64,000 bases of DNA from Candidatus Solirubrobacter pratensis (GTDB lineage Bacteria; Actinomycetota; Thermoleophilia; Solirubrobacterales; Solirubrobacteraceae). A program made the position numbers and the translations under genes. Below are positions 1-6,044 of the stretch, piece by piece (the first letter of the stretch is position 1; each line of letters begins with the position of its first letter). The DNA lies in assembly GCF_000425945.1 (NCBI RefSeq), contig NZ_AUEK01000009.1, positions 186,001 through 250,000 of the forward strand, written 5' to 3'. The notes under the pieces are model-generated. The model was given only the letters and a program-made list of their open reading frames with translations. It was not told where the DNA came from and did not search any database.

Positions 1-2
1 GC

Positions 3-59
3 CTGGTCGGCCGCTCGATCGCGCCCGCCGCGCTGGGGCGCCCGCTCGAGCGGTCGTAG
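3..59 (+). CDS. 3' end of an unidentified gene (partial)
   Basis: An open frame enters from the left edge and stops with TAG at 57-59, ending in LERS. The eighteen visible residues (beginning LVGRSIAP) are hydrophobic and alanine-rich, but they are too few to name a family. The other plus frames give no comparably placed stop, and a clear gene starts 36 bases later on the same strand. That makes this the likely upstream neighbour. Real but partial, or chance; the sequence cannot decide. Confidence 0.35.
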   Translation: MVGRSIAPAALGRPLERS

Positions 60-95
60 TTTTCAACTCGCACAGACGGTGGGATCATCAAGGGC

Positions 96-680
96 ATGAA
101 GTCCGCCGTGCGCCTGGCAGCGCTCGCCTTCGTGCTGGCCGCCTGCGGCGGAGCGCCGGCCAAGCGAACGGACCTGCGCACGCCGGACGCCGAGACCGGG
201 CACGGCGTGAACATCTTCCCGCTGGTGAACCCCACGCCGACGCCCACCGCCAGCCCGCAGCCGACGCCCAAGCCGGAGGGCGGCCCGGTCACGCGCGAGG
301 AGAAGCGCATCATCCGCGGGTGGTCGGACGAGCTGCGCGCGGGCCACGTCGACGCGGCGTCGCGCTACTTCACCGTGCCCAGCCTCGTCTCCAACTCGGG
401 CATCGACGCGATGCTCTCGAGCCCCGCCGACGTCAAGCACTTCAACAAGACGCTGCCGTGCGGGGCGAAGCTGGTCAAGACGCGCCGCTCGGCCAACCAC
501 TTCGTGGTCGGGACGTTCGAGCTGACCAGGCGCCCGGGCGCCGACTGCGGCACCGGCACCGGGCACCTCGCCGAGGTCGCGTTCCTGATCCGGCGCCACC
601 ACATCACGCAGTGGGTGCGCGGGCCCGATCCCGCGCCCGAGCCGAAGACGCCGAAGCCGCCGCCGGCGGACAAGACCTGA
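96..680 (+). CDS. Predicted lipoprotein, function unknown
   Basis: The 194-residue product starts with a short lipoprotein signal: a basic Met-Lys start, a hydrophobic stretch and the lipobox LAAC with the acylated Cys near residue 17. A Thr/Pro-rich linker (TPTPTASPQPTPKPE) follows, and then a globular domain from about residue 65 to 175 with two cysteines (LPCGAK and GADCGTG) that could form a disulfide. The C-terminus is again Pro/Lys-rich. The ATG is preceded by AAGGG at a usable distance. The domain shape (about 110 residues with a helical start REEKRIIRGW) recalls small NTF2-like lipoproteins, but no family motif can be named. It faces the next gene tail to tail. Confidence 0.8.
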   Translation: MKSAVRLAALAFVLAACGGAPAKRTDLRTPDAETGHGVNIFPLVNPTPTPTASPQPTPKPEGGPVTREEKRIIRGWSDELRAGHVDAASRYFTVPSLVSNSGIDAMLSSPADVKHFNKTLPCGAKLVKTRRSANHFVVGTFELTRRPGADCGTGTGHLAEVAFLIRRHHITQWVRGPDPAPEPKTPKPPPADKT

Positions 681-735
681 GGAGCGGTGCCGGCGATGCC
701 GGTCGCCTCCCAGCCGAGGCGGCGACCATACGCCT

Positions 736-1755
736 CTAGCCGACCCGCGTGCGCCGGATGCGCACCTTCTGGGTGACGGTGCCGCGCGCGACCGTCGCCG
801 AGCCCTTGAACGAGTAGCGCAGCCGGTAGACGCCGAGCTCCTTGAGCCGGAAGCGCAGCTTGAAGACGCCCTTGCCGTTGACCTTCGCCCGGCCGAGCGT
901 GCGGTAGCGGCCGCCCTTGGAGCCCTTGGCGGCGGCGACGGTCACGCGCCCGCCGGCGCTCGTCTCGCCGACGATCCCCCGCAGCTGGTAGCTCGGCCCG
1001 CGCGAGTCGGGGAACGAGGTGCTCGTGAGGTCGAACGGCGCGATCAGCTTGATCGCGATCGGCGGGCTCCACGGCGTGTAGTAGCTGCCGGAGCGCGCGC
1101 GGGCGACCATCAGGTAGGTGCCCGGGATGTGCTCGAGCATCTGCACGCGTCCGGTCGTCGAGTCCACGTAGGCGTCCTTCACCGGGCCGGAGATGCTGCC
1201 GTCGGGCGCCGGCACGCCGCCGAGCGCGTACTTGATCTCGTACGACGACGCACCAGGGTTGCCGGCGAAGCCGAGCGCCTGCGTGATCGTGCTGAAGGAG
1301 TTCGCGGCGCGCGTGAGCAGCGGGCCCGCGGGCTGGGCGAGCCCGACCGACGCCCCCACGTTCCACTGGTAGCTCACCGTGCGCTTCAGCGTCGTGCAGT
1401 TCTTGTCGGTGAACAGGCTCAGCGTGAGCGTGTAGGCCATGTTGCCGTGGTAGTCGACGTACTTCTTGTCGTCGTTGATCGCGCTCGTCGGCCAGCACAT
1501 GCCCGCCGTGGCCGCGCCGGTGCCGTTCTGGTCGACGACGGCCATCTTGAACGAGCCCGCATCGCCGGCGTCGACGTGGACCAGCGCCTGCACGTCCATG
1601 TTCCTGATCGCGAGCGGCTGGCCAGGCGTCAGCGCCACCGGAGCGCCGCCGTCGCCGGTCACCGAGCCCGTCACCGCGGCCTGCGCCGCCGCGGGGGCGC
1701 TCGCCGCGCACACGACCGCCGCGGCCATGGCCGCGAGCCTCTTCCCTGACTTCAT
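736..1755 (-). CDS. Secreted protein with Ig-like C-terminal part
   Basis: The start is set at 1755 because GGAGGG lies about seven bases upstream and the product then begins with a normal signal peptide (MKSGKRLAAM, hydrophobic core, cleavage near AQAAV). An in-frame ATG at 1794 lacks both. The mature part of about 310 residues is beta-rich. Two cysteines (GMCWPT and KNCTTL) may pair. The last 90 residues (GRYRTLGRAKVNGKGVF onward) resemble Ig-like repeat tails of actinobacterial exported proteins, which often mediate surface display. No catalytic motif is visible. Function unknown; export is well supported by the signal peptide. Confidence 0.8.
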   Translation of the reverse strand: MKSGKRLAAMAAAVVCAASAPAAAQAAVTGSVTGDGGAPVALTPGQPLAIRNMDVQALVHVDAGDAGSFKMAVVDQNGTGAATAGMCWPTSAINDDKKYVDYHGNMAYTLTLSLFTDKNCTTLKRTVSYQWNVGASVGLAQPAGPLLTRAANSFSTITQALGFAGNPGASSYEIKYALGGVPAPDGSISGPVKDAYVDSTTGRVQMLEHIPGTYLMVARARSGSYYTPWSPPIAIKLIAPFDLTSTSFPDSRGPSYQLRGIVGETSAGGRVTVAAAKGSKGGRYRTLGRAKVNGKGVFKLRFRLKELGVYRLRYSFKGSATVARGTVTQKVRIRRTRVG

Positions 1756-1855
1756 CTTCTGTGATCCCTCCGTTGGTCTGCCCTGGACCTGCATCCTTAC
1801 TCACGCCCGCGACTCGCGGAAGTTCCCCCAACCGGCAAGATGGGACCCGCGACCC

Positions 1856-2146
1856 ATGGCCGTCCTCGTCGATCCAGCGCGGGAGTACCCGCACGTCCCG
1901 TACGCGGTGAAGTGCTGGTGCCACATGGCCGTCGACGGCGACTTCGAGGAGTTGCACGCGTTCGCGGCGCGGCTCGGCATCCCGCGCCACCGCTTCCAGG
2001 GCGACCACTACGACCTGCCGCCGTGGGTGCGCGAGCGCGCCGTCGCGCTCGGCGCGCGGGAGGTCTCCACGGGCGAGCTGCTGCAGCGCATGGCCGGTCC
2101 GCGCGGCGACCGCGCGCGCCGGCGCCGTGCGGCGGCGCGGCCGTGA
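1856..2146 (+). CDS. DUF4031 family protein
   Basis: The 96-residue product matches the small DUF4031 family. It has the typical opening MAVLVDPAREYP, the WCHMAVDGDFEELHAFA helix, the GIPRHRFQGDHYD segment and the closing helix ending in GELLQRM. The family has no established reaction. Conserved His, Asp and Tyr residues in GDHYD suggest a metal or ligand site. The start is the ATG at 1856, which fits the usual family N-terminus. Its TGA overlaps a GTG (GTGA) that opens the broken dehydrogenase gene downstream, so the two were once translationally coupled. Confidence 0.8.
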   Translation: MAVLVDPAREYPHVPYAVKCWCHMAVDGDFEELHAFAARLGIPRHRFQGDHYDLPPWVRERAVALGAREVSTGELLQRMAGPRGDRARRRRAAARP

Positions 2147-2282
2147 CGTCCGACCTCGGCGGGCAGCTCGCAGTGGTGACCGGTGCGCGGCGCGGGATCG
2201 GGCTCGCGTTCGCCGAGGCGCTCGCGGCGGCGGGCGCGGACGTCGCCGCCGTCAGCCGGTCGCTCGAGCCCGAGGGCAGCGA
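2143..2282 (+). pseudogene. N-terminal remnant of a short-chain dehydrogenase (SDR)
   Basis: GTG at 2143 opens a frame whose first 45 residues are an unmistakable SDR nucleotide-binding start: GQLAVVTGARRGIGLAFAEA, then ADVAAVSRSLEPEG. The TGxxxGIG motif is intact. After about 2282 the homology stops; the frame runs on to 2454 with unrelated sequence. The Tyr-xxx-Lys catalytic core and the C-terminus are absent. The fragment looks most like KduD-type gluconate dehydrogenases. The GTGA overlap with the DUF4031 stop shows a former operon. A deletion that removed about four fifths of the gene is the simplest explanation. Confidence 0.7.
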
Positions 2283-2467
2283 GCCGTCAGCGCCGCGCGG
2301 GCGCGCCGCTGTTCGAGTCGGTCGCCAAGACATCGACCGCCCGCCGGCGGGCTTCGTCCCCGATCGCACGCGGCTGCACCGCGGCAGCCACTCCGCGACC
2401 GTGGTCCCATCCATCGCGTCCGACAGGCGGCATGACGAGTTCGTGCGGCTGTGATGGACTGGGCCTC

Positions 2468-3046
2468 GTGTACGCGACACTCGTGCCGGCGGGACTGCTG
2501 CAAACGATTGCGGTCTGGCTAGCCCTGGCCGCGCCCGCCGCCGCGCAGTCCCCGTTCGAGCCGGTCCCGATCGGCCCCGGGGCCCAGTACCAGCCGCCCG
2601 CCCGCTGGCCGCTCGCCGGCGCCGCGGCGTTCCGGGGGATCCACGGCGACGTCCGCTCGGGCATCCGCGTCCACCTCGAGCTCTTCGCCGATCGCCTCGT
2701 CGTCGTCGTGCCCGGCGGGATCGGCGTATCCGGCGGCCGCACCACGCGCTACGGCTTCGTCACCGCCGCGCTCTGGCACGCGCCCGCGTGGACGACCGAG
2801 GCCGGCGGCGTCATCCACCTCGCCCGGCCGGGAATGCGTCTCGGCGACGTCTTCTCCGTCTGGGGCGAGGCGCTCGGGCGCGACCGCCTGCTCACCTTCA
2901 CGGGCCGCGTCCGAACCTTCGTCAACGGCACCGAGGTCGCCGGCGACCCCGCCGCGGTCGAGCTCCGGGATCGCGACCAAGTCGTCGTCGAGGTCGGCGG
3001 GTACGTCCCGCCGCACCCCTCGTTCACGTTTACGCCGCTGTCATAG
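2468..3046 (+). CDS. Secreted protein of a small beta-rich extracellular family
   Basis: The product is about 192 residues from a GTG at 2468; the frame is open further upstream, so the start is the least certain point. It begins with a signal peptide ending near AAAQ. The mature domain recalls secreted actinobacterial proteins with the pattern 'short beta strands, H-x-H-D, G-x-I-H-L, F-x-x-W-G, V-N-G, G-D-P, V-x-V-G-x-x-V-P-P'. Here GGVIHLARPG, VFSVWGEAL, FVNGTEVAGDP and VEVGGYVPPHPSF are recognisable. The usual His-x-His-Asp is replaced by LWHAPAW, so a metal site may be lost. It sits inside a run of broken genes but has a complete frame. Confidence 0.65.
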   Translation: MYATLVPAGLLQTIAVWLALAAPAAAQSPFEPVPIGPGAQYQPPARWPLAGAAAFRGIHGDVRSGIRVHLELFADRLVVVVPGGIGVSGGRTTRYGFVTAALWHAPAWTTEAGGVIHLARPGMRLGDVFSVWGEALGRDRLLTFTGRVRTFVNGTEVAGDPAAVELRDRDQVVVEVGGYVPPHPSFTFTPLS

Positions 3047-3086
3047 GCCCCGCAGGAAGGCGAGCGAGGGCATCAAGAAGCACGTC

Positions 3087-3287
3087 CTAGCTTGCCGAGG
3101 GGGGCGACGCGCCGCCGCCGTCGCCGCTGAGCGCGTCGATCTCGCGCCGGAGCTCGGCGACGCGCTCGACGACCCACTCGAGCCGGGGGTCGCGACCCAG
3201 CGTCCGCGAGTGACCCATCGCGTACGCGAACTCCATCGAGTGCAGGAGGCGGTGGTGCTCGGCGCGCAGCTCGTCCAGACGGGACAC
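3087..3287 (-). CDS. Small helical protein, function unknown
   Basis: A 66-residue frame starting at GTG 3287 encodes an amphipathic helical protein (RLDELRAEHHRLLHSMEF, then VVERVAELRREID) with a short disordered tail. The regular heptad-like spacing of Leu and the charged surface favour real coding over a shadow. The upstream extension to 3413 is antisense to the broken sigma factor and has poor composition, so the short start is preferred. No family recognised. It could be a coiled-coil partner or a remnant. Confidence 0.5.
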   Translation of the reverse strand: MSRLDELRAEHHRLLHSMEFAYAMGHSRTLGRDPRLEWVVERVAELRREIDALSGDGGGASPPSAS

Positions 3288-3330
3288 TGGTCCTACGGTA
3301 GACCGCGCGGCGGGTGCAACCCCAGTGTCG

Positions 3331-3627
3331 ATGACGCGCCCGCTCAGCGACCTCACGGACGATTCGCTCGCCGAGCGTGCGTGGCGGGTGGCCCACCGGG
3401 CGGCGCTCGGCATCGTGGGCGCCCACGACGCCGCCCGGGAGGCCGCGGTCGGCGCTGCGCCGGCGGCGCCGCGATCGCGCGCGAGCGCAGCCGGCGCGAG
3501 CGCGAGGGCGCAGCCGCACGCTGACGCGCCGGGCGATTCCCTCCCGGAGCGTCGGAGCTCGACGACACGCCGTTCCGCAGCGCCGGCCCGCGGCGCTGAC
3601 GCTGCGATACGTCTGCGATCTCCTGGC
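3331..3627 (+). pseudogene. Decayed ECF sigma factor gene
   Basis: Three pieces of one sigma factor lie in order but in three frames. MTRPLSDLTDDSLAERAW through GIVGAHDAAREA (frame of 3331) corresponds to region 2 of ECF factors. ELDDTPFRSA appears at 3555-3584 in another frame, and PAALTLRYVCDLL (to 3627) in the third. The last is the classical region 4 'A-A-L-x-L-R-Y-x-x-D-L' helix. At least two frameshifts and a lost C-terminal recognition helix show that the gene is dead. The middle (Arg/Ala-rich) is probably scrambled by small indels. Confidence 0.65.
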
Positions 3628-3739
3628 TTCGTCCCGCGCTGGGTTACGTTCAGCGCGGCCGACCTGCTCGTCGCGGCGCCGCTGCGCCCCGATCAGCGGG
3701 CCGGCCGCTTCCAGTCCTCGCCGCCGCGCCCGCACCAGG

Positions 3740-4099
3740 CGCCTCGGCACCGTCACCACGACGCCGGCGCCGATCGGCCAGACGCTGAGCCGTCCGTTCG
3801 TGCGCGTCAACGGGTCGCGCGTGGGCATCGTGAACTCACGCTACGGCTTCTCGTCCGGCGCGTTCGACCAGGTGCTCCAGTTCACCTCCACGCGCGGGCA
3901 GTACGGCGCGGCGACGGTCCGCGGGACGCGCCGGCTCGTGCAGGACTCCTGCTCGGGGACGCTGCCGCGCGTGAGCAAGGGCGCGCGTGCTCCGGATCGC
4001 GCGCTCGACGCGGTGCTCGCCGCCGCGGTGACCGTGCGCGACGTCCGCCGGAAGAAGAGCGTGGTCGTCGCGCCGGCAAGTCGTACCTCGAAGCGCTGA
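3740..4099 (+). pseudogene. Remnant of a secreted FecR-like C-terminal domain
   Basis: The frame from about 3740 to 4099 encodes SRPFVRVNGSRVGIVNSRYG, QFTSTRGQYGAATVRGTRR, SCSGTLPRVSKG and then VTVRDVRRKKSVVV. This is the pattern that ends many exported actinobacterial proteins ('ATVRGT...C-x-G-T-x-T-x-V-x-x-G-x-V-x-V-R-D...V-x-A-G-x-x-Y-L'). About 13 foreign residues (RAPDRALDAVLAA) interrupt the line. The final GKSYLEAL lies in a different frame at 4075-4098. No signal peptide or N-terminal part remains. It is a C-terminal fragment with an insertion and a frameshift. Confidence 0.6.
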
Positions 4100-4238
4100 C
4101 GCGGCGCCGCCGCCGCGGATCGGCGAACTGCGCGGGTAAGGGATGCGGGTCCATCGGCCGCGGCGGCCTGACGGACACGCTCGATCACCGGCGCGGCCGG
4201 TTCGCGCACGAACGATCATCGCCGCGCACGAGCCGAAG

Positions 4239-4287
4239 GGGGTGCCCTACGAACCTTCGAACTATTCGAAGGTTCGTCGCACACCCC
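4239..4287. repeat. Long interrupted inverted repeat in a gene-free stretch
   Basis: ACGAACCTTCGAA (4249-4261) is followed after a three-base loop by its exact reverse complement (4265-4277). Outside a four-base internal loop, GGGGTG (4239-4244) pairs with CACCCC (4282-4287). The inner stem is unusually AT-rich for this genome. No T-run follows on either strand, so it is not a standard terminator; it might be an operator or the end of a lost element. The rest of 4100-4489 shows no gene, only short non-coding frames and CGGCG-rich sequence. Confidence 0.6.
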
Positions 4288-4489
4288 TCGTCACGCCCGG
4301 CCAGAACGATCACGCGGCCTCGCGAACCGCGCAGCCACCACGGACGCACTGGCACGTTCGGGGCGGGCGGTCGAGCTCGGAGCCCGAAGGTCTCCGCGGC
4401 AGCCGGCGGCTCACCGTCGACCCGGATACCGCCCCACCTCGACGCCTATGTGTACGTTCACGGCGGCAGCGTTGACTTTAACTCAGGGC

Positions 4490-5116
4490 TCAGCTCGGCT
4501 CGACGATGAACAGTGTGTCGTCCGGCTTGTTCGCGTCGGCCAGCGCACCTTCGGGCAGGCTGAACGTGTCGGTGAACGTGTGCGTCGGCATCCCTCCGAA
4601 TGTCGTCGACAGACCGATGTCATCCGGATAGGTGTTGTTGAAGACGACGACCCAGCGCATGTCCTCTGACCCGACGTTCTCGATGTAGTGGGCGTACCCT
4701 TGGGGAATGAACCCGATCTGACCCGGCAGGATGTCCTGGACGCTGAACGTGGAGTCCGGGTTGGCGATTCCGAGCCGTCCGCGCCCCGAGAGAGGGACGT
4801 CGACCTCCCAGGCGTTGGGATGCCAGTGGGGCTCGCGAACGGCTCCCGGCTTGAGCACGAGCAGAAACGACGCGGCGTTGTTGCCCACCAGCACCGGGAA
4901 GTTGTCACCAGTGCACTCTGTGACCGTACCCCCGTCGCGCACGACCTGTGGTTCTTTGTTCGAGAAGTCGAACCGGTTGGTCTCGCTGGACCTTGGCAAG
5001 GTTGGCGCATCGCCCGCCGCCTGGGTGGCGGCTCCGGCCGCCACGGCAGGTACCAATCCAGCTCCGGCGATGACACCCGCTGCGCCCAGCAACTGGCGAC
5101 GGTTCATCTCAGACAT
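4490..5116 (-). CDS. Tat-exported cupin (oxalate-decarboxylase type)
   Basis: The 208-residue protein carries a Tat-type leader (MNRRQLLGAAGVIAGAGLVP), so it is probably exported folded. A single cupin barrel follows. The metal-binding motif 1 is seen as PHWHPNAWEVDVPLSGRGRLG (two His, one Glu) and motif 2 as PQGYAHYIENVG (third His). This arrangement is typical of one half of bicupin oxalate decarboxylases, normally about 380 residues. A manganese-binding oxidoreductase or sugar-binding role is equally possible. The start at 5116 is chosen for GAGGAG at the right distance. It is flanked by non-coding sequence and pseudogenes and has its own transcription unit. Confidence 0.85.
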   Translation of the reverse strand: MSEMNRRQLLGAAGVIAGAGLVPAVAAGAATQAAGDAPTLPRSSETNRFDFSNKEPQVVRDGGTVTECTGDNFPVLVGNNAASFLLVLKPGAVREPHWHPNAWEVDVPLSGRGRLGIANPDSTFSVQDILPGQIGFIPQGYAHYIENVGSEDMRWVVVFNNTYPDDIGLSTTFGGMPTHTFTDTFSLPEGALADANKPDDTLFIVEPS

Positions 5117-5255
5117 CTCTGCTCCTCGCGTGGACGACCGATAGAGCGCGGCCAGTATCCCGGCATCCGAATCGCGCCGCAAGTGTTGAGCACCCGTTCT
5201 GACAGGTGAACCGAGTAGACCGCGGAGGTCACCTGTCGGGAGTCATGGAACTCGC

Positions 5256-5569
5256 ATGGGGACCCGCGTCGGGCTGCTCGTGCGCGCCTCGCACGAGCGC
5301 TACGACGGCGGCGGCTACCCGGACGGCCTGCGCGGCGAGGAGGTCCCGCTCGGCGCCCGCATCGTCGCCGCCTGAACGCGATGATCACGACGCGCACCTA
5401 CCGCAGGGCGCTGCCCGTGTCGCACGCCGTCGCGGAGCTCGAGCGCTGCTCGGGCACGCAGTTCGACCCCGCCGTGGTCGACGCGCTGCCGGCCGTGATC
5501 GGCGACCCCGGGTGGACGGTCACCGTCAGGGAGGCGGCGCAGAAGCCCGCCGCGGCGACGCGCGCCTAG
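5256..5569 (+). pseudogene. C-terminal remnant of an HD-GYP domain gene
   Basis: From 5256 the frame reads VRASHERYDGGGYPDGLRG, the HD-GYP signature (H-E-x-x-D-G-x-G-Y-P), then EEVPLGARIVAA and TGA at 5373. Two codons on, in another frame, ITTRTYRRALPVSHAVAELE and SGTQFDPAVVDAL continue the same domain to the stop at 5569. Normal proteins have about 'C-D-A-F-N-A-M' at the junction. The offset fits loss of ten bases after GCCGCCTG. The first half of the domain, with the HD metal ligands, is missing as well. The original enzyme would have degraded cyclic di-GMP. Confidence 0.75.
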
Positions 5570-5774
5570 GCGAGGCCTGGCGAACGTCCACGGCGCGATA
5601 CGGGCGTGAGCCCGGTCACGGGCGGGCGCGGCGATTCGCGATCGTCACCCCCTCGCCCGGCGCTTGGCCTCCGTTACCCGCCGCCGTTGACGTTCGCAGG
5701 CGCCAACAGCGCATGCGAGCCTGACGAGGACGCCGGTGTAGGCCCTTCGCGGTTGCCGTCGCGGCTTGCCGTCG

Positions 5775-5890
5775 CCGGCCTGCGCCCCGGCCGGTGCCGT
5801 CGGGCTTGATCTGCTCGACGGCCTTGAGCTCGTTGAGGACGAGCCGGATGGTCTGGTCGCTGGTGCCCGGGACGGCCTTCGCCGCGCATC
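5775..5890 (-). pseudogene. Winged-helix fragment
   Basis: On the minus strand, AAKAVPGTSDQTIRLVLNEL and KAVEQIKPDGTGRGAGRR form a helix-turn-helix plus wing with proper spacing. No start codon or N-terminal domain is present, and the reading frame after it is low-complexity. It is the tail of a DNA-binding protein cut off next to the tRNA gene. The rest of 5570-5907 shows no gene. Confidence 0.45.
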
Positions 5891-5907
5891 CTTGGAACCG
5901 TGGCGAG

Positions 5908-5980
<73 letters not shown>

Positions 5981-6044
5981 GCGGGTCGTCAGTGTATGCC
6001 CAGATACCGGTAAAGCCCTGCGACGTCCGTCCGATGTAGGTGGC

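Noticed and set aside
4249-4277. Inverted repeat as insertion-sequence end
   Set aside because: No transposase, target duplication or second copy is visible in the window.
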